Of a DNA stretch of 64,000 nt, positions 1 through 12,172 are shown in pieces. A program made the translations under genes and the position numbers. The notes under the pieces are model-generated. The model worked only from the letters and a program-made list of their open reading frames with translations, was not told the origin of the DNA and did not search any database. How positions within the stretch are numbered: position 1 is the first letter of the stretch; the number at the start of each line of letters is the position of its first letter. The DNA comes from Strigamia acuminata (lineage: Eukaryota; Arthropoda; Chilopoda; Geophilomorpha; Linotaeniidae): the NCBI GenBank assembly GCA_949358305.1, contig OX442314.1, forward strand, positions 2,483,087 through 2,547,086, in the 5' to 3' direction.

Positions 1-620
1 TCCAGATCTCCAGAAACTAAAGATCTCCAGAAACTCCAAATCTCCAGATCTCCAGAAACTCCAGATCTCCAAAACCTCCAGAAACTCCAGATCTCCAGAG
101 ATCTCTGGAAAATCCAGATCTCAAGAAACTCCAGAAACTTTAGATCTCCAGAAACTCCAAAACCTCCAGATCTCCAGAAACTCCAGATCTCTAGAAAATC
201 CAGATCTCAAGAAACTCCAGAAACTTTAGATCTCCAGAAACTCCAATCGCCAGAAACTCCAGATCTCCAGAAAATCCAGATCTCCAGAAACTTCAGATCT
301 CAAGAAACTCCAGAAACTCCAATCTCCAGAAACTCCAGATCTCCAGAAACTCCAGATCTCCAGAAACTCCAGATCTCCAGAAACTCCAGATCTCCAGAAA
401 CTCCAGATCTCCAGAAACTTCAGATCTCAAGAAACTCCAATCTCCAGAAACTCCAGATCTCCAGAAACTCCAGATCTCCAGAAACTCCAGAAACTCCAGA
501 TCTCCAGAAACTCCAGAAACTCCAGATCTCCAGAAACTCCAGATCTCCAGATCTCCAGAAACTCCAGATCTCCAGAAACTCCAGATCTCCAGAAACTCCA
601 AATCCCCACAAACTGGAGAT
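1..620. repeat. Minisatellite built on a 10-17 bp CTCCAGATCTCCAGAAA-like unit
   Basis: The first 600 bases are almost entirely repeats of a 17-bp unit and truncated versions of it. On the minus strand the unit gives open frames of Ser-Gly-Val, Glu-Phe-Leu and Trp-Ser-Phe words. These are by-products of a stop-free repeat unit and not genes. The array ends near 605 and continues off the left edge. Confidence 0.9.
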
Positions 621-821
621 CTCTGCGGCTATTATACAAAGAAATAGAAATAACTGCAATAAAATTCAACCTTTACAAATTGGCATAATAACTTCTCAGA
701 ACCATGATGTAACAACATTATATAACAATGTTTGGAGATTTAAATTAGAGCATAAATTAACGGGGTCAATTAAATGTGTCATTTTCAAAAAATCTACCAT
801 TGTTTCTTTCTTTTTTTGTTT

Positions 822-2466
822 TTATTGAAAAATGCAGACACAATGAGGGAATCCATTTTGAATGCGAAGGTGAACGGCTGGCAAAGAATTAATTTTCTTT
901 CTTTTTTCTTTTCAAAATTAAAATTTAAAAAGAAAAAATCACTTTCTTATGCTAGAGTGAGGAAATAGGCCACCGGGAATTAAATTACTCACCCGAATAA
1001 ATGGGTTGAGTGCAGATATTCGTGCAGCCGTCGAAACAACATTTATCCGTTCCGTTACAGGTGGAATCCGAAACACATTGGTTGATGTCGGACGAAGAGC
1101 ACAATTCGGGATGGGCGTCGATTAAAGTGGGACAACGGCCCAAATGGATTTTAACATCGCCTAATGATTAAAATAAATGAAATTCAAATTATTTTTATTC
1201 CCAACAAAATGGGGTCGAGTCGACAGTCGGATTTTTTAAATTTTAATTCCCCTCGCCGCCGGTAGTCGTTTTGCAAGTAGCGGCATCGGTAGCTGATGCT
1301 ATCGTTGAATAACATTAAACCTTTGAATCGTATCTGATCCTGAGTCATCTCATCAAAAATCAAACGTTTTTTTTTCGTTATTTAATTCTATTTAATTTCC
1401 CCCCCACACCAGACGAACAAAACAGGTTCTATCCGCTAAATCTTTCGAAAGAATCCATTTTTTAACTAGTCGATTACGTCACAAACCGATCGGCCATTTT
1501 GAAACTACAAAGTTCACTCGACTCGGCCTTTTGCCTCTCGCACTCGCTTTTTACATATACAAACACATGTTCCGCTAGTTTGAACCTGACCACACACATC
1601 CTGGTCTTCCTAGCGAGTGAGGGTCACTCGGTAACATAATTTAAAAAATAAAAATAAAAATAAAAATTGCTAAAAACATCTCCTCAACGCGCATTTAATG
1701 TCCGACGATGTAAATGCCGCATAAAATGATTTTAACGCTATTAATGGCGCTCTAAACGATAAATAATAAATCAAACAATAAATTTAGTGGTCAAGTGATT
1801 AAAATTGTGACCTTGGCGCAATTCGGGGAAACGAAACGAAGCATTTTGATTTGAATTTTGCATTTTCACTTTCCACTCGGTTTCATTTCCGCCCGAACGA
1901 GATTGGATTGTTTGATTTCATGATTTCATCAAACAGGATTCGGCAAATGAAGCGAGAGCGCCTCTTGCTCAATTCCTACGTATTTAGTTCACGAGGTCAA
2001 GTGGGCCCATCGCATCATCACATCACCCAACCCCGCGATTCTGCGAACAATCTCCGGGTGAGCGGCTAAGTGCAGACCGACACCCCGGCCAATAAAAAAA
2101 GATCCTCCACACTCGCTTTCGTCTTTATTGTTAATTAATTTTTTAGTTGTTAATTAAATTAAGATTTTGATTGTGATTCTAATTGTCGCTGGGCCAAGGA
2201 ACCTTTTTCTATGGTGGGTGGAGTGGACTTGTTTCGACTCGAGTGCGCGGTCTCGCGGTTCCCACGAGAACGATTTTCTTCGCTCAAAACGACGTCTCGT
2301 TTTAATTAATTAAATGTTGCTCGTAGGACGATACAGCGAAAGCGAGTGTGTGGGGAAATTTAATCGATTGAATTATCGAATTACCCGCGTCGTCGGTCCG
2401 GACGACTTTGGACGTGAGGACGAGAAGGGAAAACCAAAGCAACGTCGTCGGATGCCGCGTCGCCAT
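822..2466 (-). CDS. Small secreted WAP (four-disulfide core) domain protein, 3 exons
   Basis: Coding exons on the minus strand are 2466-2385, 1160-993 and probably 877-822. Exon 1 starts at the ATG at 2466 and encodes a typical signal peptide: a basic N-terminus, then a hydrophobic LLWFSLLVLT core. It ends at a GT donor in phase 1, and exon 2 starts in the matching phase. Exon 2 encodes one eight-cysteine WAP module in the order C...C...C...C...CC...C...C, including KCCFDGC. WAP domains are known in secreted protease inhibitors, antimicrobial peptides and matrix proteins; which role applies here cannot be read from the sequence. The third exon (ending TAA, overlapped by AATAAA) matches the phase but has a weak acceptor, so the C-terminus is less certain. 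Predicted length is about 102 residues. Confidence 0.7.
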
Positions 2467-4338
2467 GGTGACCAACGGTCTTGTCGTATCTAAAATAAAA
2501 CATTAAAAAATATAGAAAACTTTCGAAGATCCGGGGTCATCTAAATTTATGACCGGGGAAAGGTATCGCGAGGGGGGTTTCCACTGTTCAAAAAACCTGT
2601 TATTTATTTTTTTAAATTTATTTTTTTAAATTTATTTTTTTAAATTTATTTTTTTAAATTTATTTTTTTAAATTTATTTTTTATTTTCCTCTCAATTCCG
2701 CCATGTTTGTTTATCTTTGAGTTGCGGGATTTCTTCGTTCTGCCGAAAGGGGGAAAAAAGAAACTTTTCTAACGTAAATAAATGTGAAAATGAGGAGTGG
2801 CGGGGACGAGCAAGGTCAAAATCCGGCAAATAAACGTTAAAAAAGTATTTTGTCTTTCAATATTTTCGTATAAAATAAAATAAGGACGAGGAAAAAGGAT
2901 GTAACAACTATGAAATGTGAATGACAAATTTTTGTACGTACATCCTGGTGGCGAAATGGGACGGTAGAGAAATTCCTCGGATGTAAATTGAATTGTTTGG
3001 AGACGTTTAACGAGCGGCCGAGTGTCGGAATTCGCTGCAATTAGAAGGAACGGGTTAAAGTTGGGAGTTTGTTACGCGAGTTGTGTCATCGGCGGTCGGC
3101 CATCGCTCACCTTTAAGCGGACGAGGAGTCGCGTGTGAGTCGGGGTTAGTTGTTTAGTCCGATAGAGCGAGGATGGTTCTTATATATGTTTGCCGGAGTT
3201 GCTGCAACCCGGGACACGATGCAAAAACAAAAAAATAAATTGTAGTCGTCACAAGTGACGTGAGTCAGAGCGGGTCAACCAACCGCGACGCGAGTTTACG
3301 TTTACCTGCCCTCAGGTGGTGAATGGGCGAAACTCCTGGCGGTGAGTGAAGGATTTTTGTTTGGATTTTCGGGGAATTTGGGTGTTAAATGGAAAGGAGG
3401 GAAGGGTTTGTTTTGGGGAGGTTTTTGAGTTTGGTTTGGATGAGAGTGATTGTTTGTGAAGTGTGGGGGAAATTTCAATGTAAATATAAATGAAATGTAA
3501 GTCACCGCTGGACGGCGCTACTTTCAGGTATCTTAGGGAAAAGATTTTGGATTTTGAAATCCGTGAAATTTCGGTAAATCTTAGAAATCTGTGAAATTTT
3601 ATGAAATCTCAGAAATTTGTGAAATTTTATGAAATCTTAGAAATTTGTGAAATTTTATGAAATTCCAGAAATCTCAGAAAACTCTTGAAATCCCGGAAAT
3701 CCAATATTCTTATCTAGGGAAATCCGTCTGAAATCTTAAAATTTTCCAATTCACAGCAAATTTTAAAAATATTTCAGGTTTTTTCGGGCTTCTTTCCAAT
3801 TTTTTTTATACTTTTTCCAATTTTTTCCAATTTATTCAAAATTTTTCTAATTCTTTCCATTTTTTTTCCAATTATTTCCACTTTTTTCCAATTTCTCTCC
3901 ACTTTTTTACAATTTTCTCAGACTATTTCCAATTTTTTCAGACTTTTCCCAATTTTTCAGACTTTTTCCAATTTTTCGGACTTTTTCCAATATTTTCAGA
4001 CTTTTTCCATTTTTTCCCCGATTTTCTTCGCGTTCTTTTCGAAGAATCAGATTTGCAAACATCCAAGATTCAGAAGATTCAGATTCAATTAATTGGCCCA
4101 TCTAACATTTTTAAATAAAATTTATACCCAAACAAAAGAGCAATTTTTCTTTTTAAATAACAATAAAAATGCAAACGATTCAATAATTTCTTTACTTCAA
4201 AAACAAATAATAATTCATTCATTCGCAACTCGCGACGATTACATTTCCGAACCGCAAACAAAAACAAAAACAAACACAAACAAAAGAGAAACGACATCAA
4301 AATAAACAACTAACGCCATCCAGCGCCAAATCCCCAAA
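2467..4338. other. Intergenic AT-rich region with simple tandem repeats
   Basis: I see no convincing gene. The region holds a (ATTTATTTTTTTAA)n array near 2598-2682, a roughly 30-bp GAAATCTTAGAAATTTGTGAAATTTTAT array at 3545-3720, and TTTTTCCAATTTTTTCAGAC-type repeats at 3780-4030. Short open frames here are low-complexity and have no recognisable domain. Confidence 0.6.
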
Positions 4339-7195
4339 TCACTGCGCCGACGACAAAACCGGAATCGGCTTCCACTCCAAACTCACAAAATTCGCTTTCT
4401 GCAGCGACACGCGACGGATATTCGTCTGGAACCGAAACGGAACGACCGAATGGTGTTCCCTGAAGAAAAACTTCAAATGAAACCCGAGTTGCCTCACGAA
4501 ATCCTCCACGTTGAGCGTCCTGCTCAGCGTGGCCTTCTCCTCCAACCGCGCACAAAACTCGAAGATTTCCGCCTGCAGGTGGCGATAAACGAGCGGCCAC
4601 GAGTCGAGATAGTCGTCCGAGCAGCTCCAGTGGCGACACACGGCCTCGCTCTTCCTCGTCTCGAGCTGGTCGAGCACGAACGGCCGCGCCTCGACGTCGC
4701 GCAGCGAGAGAAGAAGCGCCGGCTCGCGCACCGCCATGTTGCCGCAGCGGTCGAGCTCGTTCGCGTCGTACCAGGACTCGTGGTGGGTCATGAGCACCGA
4801 GTGGCAGTTGCTCGTGTTGAGCAGCCAGCGAAGGTTGGCGAGGGCGGAGATGGTGTTGAGGGATTCTTCGGCGTCTACGATGGCTATGCGGTCCATTTTG
4901 GTCGTGTCGGAGAGTTGGGATGCGAGGGATTCGACGGGGCCGGAGAGGAAGTGGAGACTGGCGATGCCGCGGGAGAGGGATTTGCAGAATGAGTAGATTG
5001 TTGTGTTGATGTATTGGGAGTACATCTCGAGGAGGTCGCTGGTTTGGCAGTTTCCGGTCGCCGCTTTCACCTGAAATTAACGTTTTTAGTTATTTTTTAG
5101 GTGTTAATATATATTTTTTTAATTTCAATTTCGTCTGGAAAATTCGAGGTTTTTCATTTTTTCGACATTTTTTTAACAAATTTTTCAACTTTTTCGACTT
5201 TTTTAAATGTATTTTTCAACTTTTTCGACTTTTTTAAATGAATTTTTCAACGTTTTCGACTTTTTTAAATGAATTTTTCAACGTTTTCGACTTTTTTAAA
5301 TGAATTTTTCAACTTTTTCGACTTTTTTAAATGAAATTTTCAACGTTTTCGACATTTTTTAGAAGAATTTTTCAACTTTTTCGACTTTTTTAAACGACTT
5401 TTTCAACTTTATCGACTTTTCTAACCGACTTTTTCAACTTTTTCGACTTTTTTAAATGAATTTTTCAACTTTTTCGACATTTTTAAATGAAGTTTTCAAC
5501 TTTTTCGAAATTTTTTAAACGAATTTTTAACTTTTTCGACTTTTTTAAACGACTTTTTCATCTTTATCGACCTTTCTAACCGATTTTTTCAATTTTTTCG
5601 ACTATTCTAACCGACTTTTTCAACTTTTTCAGTTTTTATTCGAAAAAAAATCAAATTGTTTCTATTTTTCAAAAATTTTTCAGAATTTTTCGATTGTCTA
5701 ACGACGTTTTTCGACTATTTTGAAAGCATTTTTCGAAAAATGCCGATTTCCTTCAATAATTTCCAAATTTTTCACACTTTATCAAACTCTATTCCAATTA
5801 TTCCAACTTTTTCAGACTTTGTTCGAATTTTTCAGACTTTTTTCGAATTTTTTCAGACATTATTCGAACTTTTTCAGACATTATTCGAACTTTTTCACAC
5901 TTTTTTCGAACTTTTTCACACTTTTTTCGAATTTTTTATCCTATTGAATATTTACTTGAACGTAATCCCACGCTGCGAATACGTTGTCGTTGCTGGGCAC
6001 CCCATACACAAGATCTTCCTCTTCATCCACAATCTCCGCCAACTGCAGCGCCACTCGCGACGATCCGAGCTCCGGATACGAGTCAACATTCTCCAATCGC
6101 TTGCACGGATTCAAACAAAACAACGTCGGGTTCGGTCTGCACGCAGCCGCCCGCTCGATGCTACGCACTGGAAGAAGCAGTCCATCTTCGTACCAAACCA
6201 ACCAACTCTGCTGGTAATTCAGAGGAATCGAGCACTGGCGTTGATGTACCGACGGACTCAGTGACCACGCGCCCAATCGTCGATGTCGCAAGCGCGCGAT
6301 GCTCTTCGCCGAGTCGTTGTTGTAACCAAACTGAAGCCAAGCGAGCCATACCTCGCAGCAGACGAGCCACTGCTCCCGATCCGCGCGTATCAATCCGCGC
6401 GTGCTTTTCATCAACTTCTCGTATCCCCCGGACGACGTGAGCGTGCAAATAGCCGAATTAAGGTACCGGTAACACTTTTCCGTCAACTGAGTCGAATACC
6501 AGATCTGAGTCATATACTGCGGCCACGGATTCGTGAAAGCCAAATAAAAGAAGAGCAAGTTCCGCGCCATAGAGTGCGCACGGTTCTCGTGCAAATAGAA
6601 AGTGACGCGGCCGCTGAAATCGGCGGGTAAATCGACCACGGTTTTCATCACGCTTCGCACGTCGCCGAACGAAACGAGCAGCAAATTAAGCTCCCGCGCT
6701 TCGATGCCCTCGTTGTGGCGCAACTGAAGGTAGTCGAGCGCCGGTGTGTGGCCGATGTAGCAAGGCACGGCCGGCAGTTTGTGTTTGGCCCATTTCGTGC
6801 GCTGTGTGGCATTCATTAGGATCGCTTGGCGCAGACTCAGGCATTGGCTGGAGTGCGTGGTGCTGTGCGCTTCGCAGCAGTCCTCGCTGCAGTACGTTAC
6901 GGAATAGCACTGTTGGCAGTCGACCGTCGGCGAGAAAAGCACTTTTCGGCACAAGGCGCACATTGTTTTTTGACCGAAATGGATGCATTCCAACTATTAA
7001 AGACGTTTAAAATCAAAATTTAGCGTTATTTAGTGTTAACGAGTCGTTTATTTGTATTTTTTTTACTTGTTTATGGCGGTGGAGATCGCGCAGCATGCAG
7101 TAGTCGCTGCAATATGGCGCCAGGTTGCATTCGGGACAGCGTAAGGTGCATTCGTAACGAAGGCAAAACCAGCAGCTGAATCGCGCTTCGACCAT
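4339..7195 (-). CDS. Protein with two tandem MYND-type zinc fingers, 3 exons (632 aa)
   Basis: Exons are 7195-7067, 6993-5956 and 5070-4339; all junctions are phase 0 with GT-AG borders. Exon 1 gives a first MYND-like zinc finger (CWFC, CPEC, YCSDYC, then HRHKQ), whose last cysteine comes from the first codons of exon 2. Exon 2 opens with a second, classical MYND finger (CALC, CQQC, YCSEDC, H-x3-H-x3-C). The rest resembles the DUF4470-like region often found behind MYND fingers in invertebrate proteins; I recognise it only from general character. MYND fingers usually mediate protein binding. The start ATG at 7195 lies just after TTTCGCAG, probably a 5'-UTR intron acceptor, so the in-frame ATG at 7270 is less likely. 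The intron 5071-5955 is filled by TTTTTCAACTTTTTCGAC-type repeats. Confidence 0.8.
5130..5940. repeat. Tandem repeats inside the MYND-gene intron
   Basis: Units of roughly 32 bp resembling TTTTTCAACTTTTTCGAC run through most of this intron. A related CTTTTTCAGACTTTATTCGAA array follows at 5780-5935. Plus-strand Phe-rich open frames here are products of the repeat. Confidence 0.8.
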
Positions 7196-7464
7196 TGTAA
7201 ACTGCGAAATAAGAATGGTTTGTGACTGGAAAAGACTGGAGGAGACGTGGGAAGACTCGATGTGGGTCACGTGGGTATTTAAATTAGGAAAAACGTGGAT
7301 TTGTGGCGGTTGATTTGGTTAGGGAAAGACCCGGATGCGAAATATAGAAAGGAATTTTTGAAAATATTTATTTTTTATTTTTTTAAAACCCGTCACACGA
7401 ATGTTCGAACCCTAAAGTGGAAATTACATTTTCCAACTATTTTTATTTGATTTTTGTTTTTTGT

Positions 7465-10400
7465 TTATTTTTTATTCGATCTGATGTTTTGACATTTGGG
7501 CACGTGACGCTCGGCGACGCCCTCGTTGAATTTTCGTCCGCAGTGTGGACATTGGATGTAGTCCGAAGTGTCCATCGGTGGGGGCGGAGGAAGATCGGAT
7601 GCTTTGCCGCCACACGCCACGTGCTGCTGCACCACTTTGGCCTGGCGGATCGTCTGCAGAAAATTCTCGTGTTTTTCGCGCCAACTCGACTTGGTCGGTG
7701 GCTGAAAACGAACGAAAAACGTGAAAATAACGGAAGAAAAAAAACAGAAATAAATGGTGAAAATAGTGAAAATAACGCAAAGAAAACGCAAAAAAGTGGG
7801 AATAACGCAAAACGCAAAAAAATTGTTAAAATAACGCGTAAATGCAAAAAATTGTTGAAATAACGCATAAAAACACGAAAATAGTTGAAATAACGCAAAA
7901 AAATACGAAAATAGTTGAAATAACGCAAAAAAGCCATCAAAATAGTAAAAATAACTCAAAAAAACAAATATTGTGAAAATAACGCAAAGAAAACACAAAA
8001 ATAGTGGAAATAACGCAAAAAGCAAAAAATTGTAAAAATTGCGCAAAACGAAAAAAATTGTTAAAATAGAGCAAAATATTGTTACAACAACGCATAAATG
8101 CGAAAAATTGTTGAAATAACGAAATTAGTTGAAATAACGCAAAAAAAGACGAAAATAGTAGAAAGAACGCCAAAAAAAACACGAAAATAGTTGAAATTAC
8201 GCAAAAAAAACACGAAAATAGTTGAAAAAACGAAAAAAATACACGAAAATAGTTGAAATAACGCAAAAAAAAACACGAAAATAGTAGAAATAACGCAAAA
8301 AACACGAAAATAGTTGAAATAACGCAAAAAAAAACACAGAAATAGTGAAAACAGTGTGGCGAAAGATAGAACAACATCCGGAGGAATGTCTGGTTATTTA
8401 GATCCGGTTGTATTCGTTGGTCGTGTGGTTTTGTTGTTGTGTTTGCTGTGATTATTGGTGTGTGGTATTGAGAAGTAAGACATGTGTTTGTTAGGCTTTC
8501 AGTGTCTTGCGGACAGCATTTAGATGCAGGATACTCCTAGTGTTGTTGGTGTTTTGTCTGATGAGAGTTGCGAGCCAAAGTTGTAGTGCATGAGTTTTAG
8601 GAACGTGTTGTTGTTGTGGTTGGATATGTCCAAGTTGAAGTCGTATTTCGTTCTTTCTGTTTCCCTCATTGGTGGGGCTGTAATCAGTTAAGTTGTGTAT
8701 AATGAAGCGACAACAGGCGGTTTTTGTGTGTGGAAAAAACACGAAAATAGTGAAAGTGATAAAAAAAACGCAAAAAAATTGTGAAAATAACGCAAAAAAA
8801 CATGAAAATAATAAAAACACGAAAAAAAAACGCTAAAAATGCTTTTAGAAATTAAAAATAACGAAAAACTACTTGAAAAACATGGAAAAAAACGCAAAAA
8901 TTGTGAAAATAACGCAAAAAAACATGAAAATAATAAAAACACGAAAAGAAAACGCTAAAAATGCTTTTAAAAATTAAAAATAACGAAAAACTACTTGAAA
9001 AACATGCAATAAGTATCGAAAAACAAAAAACGCGAAAAAAAATTGAAAAACGTGAAAAAAACGCAAAAAATATAAAAAAAAAACACAAAAAAGGGAAAAA
9101 AAACGTGGACAAAACGCGAAAACACTTTAAAAAACGTGAAAACATTAGAAACCGTAAAAAGAAACGCAAAAACGTGGATAAATAAAAAAAAAAATAAAAA
9201 AGAGGAAATAACGCAAGAAATATTTTCAAAACGTGATAAAAACACGAATTCAATCGAAAAATGTGCCGTAACTCTAGATAAATCAAATAAAAACATTCGA
9301 CGCGGTGATTACGACACCCACGAGTGAATAACTCACCGCCTTCGATACTGGTTTGGGCACTGGAGCCTGTGGGAATTTAAACATTTAAACTTCAATTCCG
9401 CTCGATCTCGTGAATCGCGTCACAAGCGAGGTCAACCGAAGAGCCAACATTTCATGTTTACCTTTTTTATCTCCTTCTCCTTCGTTTTGCACTTGACCGT
9501 CACGAAAGACTCCAGCTCCGTGCCCCGAGTCCTCATCTTGACCGGGTCGAAAATTTTTCTCTTTTTCGTCGTCGTTTTCGCGCAAACTTGCCCGTGCTTG
9601 TCGATCCGGTCGGGCGCAAAATGGCGGCCGCAAATGTCGCAGGCGGGAAAATCCGAATTGGCCGAACAAGGACGGGGCGTCGGCTTCTTACATGCAAGAA
9701 ATTTGTTGAAAATAATCGAAGATAATGTATTTTTTTTACGTTTACCTCTTTCAAAACCACTTTTTTCTTCGGCGATAATGGCGTCGGCGCACGCGAGGGA
9801 CTGGCCGGCGCGGATTTGTACGACGACGACGGAGGGAAATTTTCCGGTTCGCAGCCGGGGACGATGGTCGGTTTTAACGTCGGTTTCGCCGGTTTCACAG
9901 TGCCCGGGATCGGTTTTCTCAGCAAACGAGCTTTTTGTGCCTGAAAAATAAAAAATTTTCGTGAAAAAAAATTTAAATTTGTCGATTTTTCGTGAGAAAA
10001 AAACGTATTTTCCAAATTTTCAAAGAAAAAAAATTGATTTTTTTTAATTTTTCTTGTAGAAAAATCGAATTTGTCATAAAAAAAAATCAATTTTCGTGAA
10101 ATAAATCAATTTTTCATGAAATAAATTAATTTTTCATGAAATAAATCAATTTTTCATGAAATAAATCAATTTTTCATGAAATAAATCAATTTTTCATGAA
10201 AAAAATCAAATTTTCTCAATTTAACCAGAAAAAAAATTTAAATTTATTTTATTTTCGTGGAAAAAATAAATAAATTTTCTCAGTTCTCAAAAAAATATAA
10301 ATTTTCCTCAAATTTTATCAAAATTAACAAAAAAAATCGAATTTTGTCAAATTTTATCAAAATTAACAAAAAAAATCGAATTTTGTCAAATTTCTCAAAT

Positions 10401-11626
10401 CTTAAAAATGGCGCCCGCGATGCGGTTAGGGTCAAGTTGAACCGACAAAAAATGGCTAAACGGCAGATAAATTTCGCATCATTTTTGGTCCAGGTGTTTC
10501 AACCGGAAATGCGGATGAGTTAATAAACCATCTGCGAGTCAGTCGCGTGTCCAACGACTTTTTTCATCACTGAAATTTTTAATTATTTTTTGTTTATCGT
10601 ATTAAAATTTAATCGTCTAGACTCGCCATATTAGGAAACAACAAACAATTCCTTTTACGACCAGTCCAACTGGGTTAATTATTCATCCGGGAATTGCATC
10701 ACTTCTCCAAATCCTGTCACAACATTTTTTTTTCAACCTAATTCGCCGTACCATTAAAACGGCAAAATCATTTGATGTCGATCGGGCTCAAACTTGCGAG
10801 AAACAACGAATTGCAATCGGTTGCCATGGAAACACTCAAAAACAACATGGGCGCCGTTTCCGCTGGCAACGGGCCACAAATTCCTTTTTCATTCGACCGA
10901 GAACAATCGCATCGTCGCTCCGACAACTTTTATTTTTTTTAAAAAAAAAAAAATAAAAAATAATAAAAATTAAACTTTTGTTACTTTTTCTTCTTTAATT
11001 TTCTCCCGTTTCATCCTTTCGATCTCCGCTTGTTGTTCCTTGATCTTGTCGATCAAATCCTGCTCCCTTTTCCGCGCCTCCTGCTGCAGTTTCACCTTTT
11101 CGATATTCCTCGTCGGCGAGACCAAAATCTGCGACTTTGATCGCGTCATTCCGTTCGCCACCGACGATTTGACATTGCCGCGCTCCAGCGACGGCCGACG
11201 GCGCTCCGGCACGCTGTAGACGGGTTTACCGTTGACGGACTCGTAGCCGCTGCTGCCCGAGTTGGTGCGCTCTATCGGCACGAGCGGGAACGATTTGTCC
11301 CATCCGACCGGACTGCCCTTGATCGGACGTCCGATGCTGCGGTTCAGGTTGAGTCCGTTGCGCCCGTGACTCGCATTGAGCAGATACGAGTCGAGTGACG
11401 TCATGCTGCTGTCCAAACTCGCGTCGGGATTCACGCGACGTTCGTTGAAGAATCGACGAACGTTCCCGTTCCCGTTCGTGTTGTAGTCGGCGTTGGCGCT
11501 GTTGCTCTTGCGCACTTTTTCAAGCACTTTGGCTTGGTTGTCCTCGTAGAGTTTCGTCATTTTCTCCTCCTTTTCGGCCAGCATTTTGCGCTGCAGGTCC
11601 GCCTGCATTTGCTCGAGACGTGACAT
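7465..11626 (-). CDS. ZC2HC1: ZC2HC1-family C2HC zinc-finger protein, 5 exons (442 aa)
   Basis: Exons are 11626-10985, 9940-9746, 9686-9462, 9366-9337 and 7701-7465, all phase 0. The 214-residue first exon starts with a coiled-coil-like MSRLEQMQADLQRK segment. Exon 3 carries a C2HC finger (C295, C298, H310, C314) followed by KKRKIFDP. Exon 5 carries a second finger (C415, C418, H430, C434) preceded by SWREKHENFLQTIRQAK and a five-proline run, ending at TAA. This order matches the vertebrate ZC2HC1A/B/C family, including the KRK-x-FD and W-R-x-KHE-x-F blocks. The function of the family is poorly defined; association with cilia and testis is background knowledge and not read here. The exon 3 acceptor is a possible NAGNAG (AAGAAG), so one Lys may be optional. 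Intron 4 is expanded by repeats. Confidence 0.88.
7790..9240. repeat. AACGCAAAAAAACACGAAAATAGT-type repeat array in a ZC2HC1 intron, with a non-repeat island
   Basis: Most of this 1.6-kb intron is imperfect tandem copies of an A-rich unit containing AACGC and CACGAAAATAG. An island at about 8350-8745 is not repetitive; its minus strand has a short open frame (CCRFIIHNLTDYSP) that I cannot assign and that may be a transposon scrap. A 120-bp block around 8755-8880 is repeated at 8885-9005. Confidence 0.75.
10080..10400. repeat. Short tandem repeats in ZC2HC1 intron 1
   Basis: There are about six copies of the 20-bp unit ATAAATCAATTTTTCATGAA (10100-10210). They are followed by two copies of an approximately 40-bp unit with AAATTAACAAAAAAAATCG (10310-10395). 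Unique sequence at 10400-10960 shows no coding exon. Confidence 0.8.
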
Positions 11627-12172
11627 GTCCGATTAAATGTTGTTGTGCATGTTGTGAGAGAGTTGTGTGGCGTGAGTCAGCGCGGCGGAATTTGCCAACA
11701 ACAGAGGGAGGAAAACCGGTCCGTGGTTGCCACGCTCCACGGCCCCGCTCGTCTGGTGTCAATGTCGTGCGGCGACGCTGACCGATTCGTTGGATTCGGT
11801 CTGACAAAGCATAAAACTTGAAGTGAATAAATCGAAAACAAATAGTTCGGGTTTAAACCGATGGAAAGCACCTGTTTCGCCACTTTCCTCCCACGGTGAC
11901 CGCAATCGAAATAAGATCTCGGATCGATGAAATCGAAATTTTAAGAAAAATAAATAAATAAATTTTTATTTTTAAATAAAAAAACATAAAATAATTAATT
12001 TAATTTAATTTATTTGTTTATTAAATATTTATTTAATAAAATTTTATGAAATTAATTTAAAAGTTTTATTTACTGCGGGACTGCCGCGCCATGTTCGCAA
12101 ATGGCGGCCGGTTGAAGGAATTATGTACACACACGACGAACATCGTGAGATATTTCCACTACTCGTTATGAA
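11627..12172. promoter_or_regulatory. Divergent intergenic region between ZC2HC1 and MLH3
   Basis: The two genes start head to head with about 546 bp between initiator ATGs, so this interval must carry both promoters and 5' UTRs. The first half is GC-richer; the second (11940-12070) is an AT-only stretch. No TATA box or Inr can be named with confidence. Confidence 0.45.

Noticed and set aside
293-669. Overlapping minus-strand ORFs of about 80-100 codons rich in Ser, Gly, Trp, Phe
   Set aside because: They are translations of the stop-free minisatellite in all frames, with no codon or domain signal.
4450-4996. Long plus-strand ORFs opposite the MYND gene
   Set aside because: They are antisense shadows; the minus strand has the spliced, domain-bearing frame.
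7417-9327. Several minus-strand Phe/Leu-rich ORFs that look like multi-pass membrane proteins
   Set aside because: They read the AACGCAAAAAAACACGAAAAT intron repeat backwards; the only real coding part is the 7701-7465 exon.
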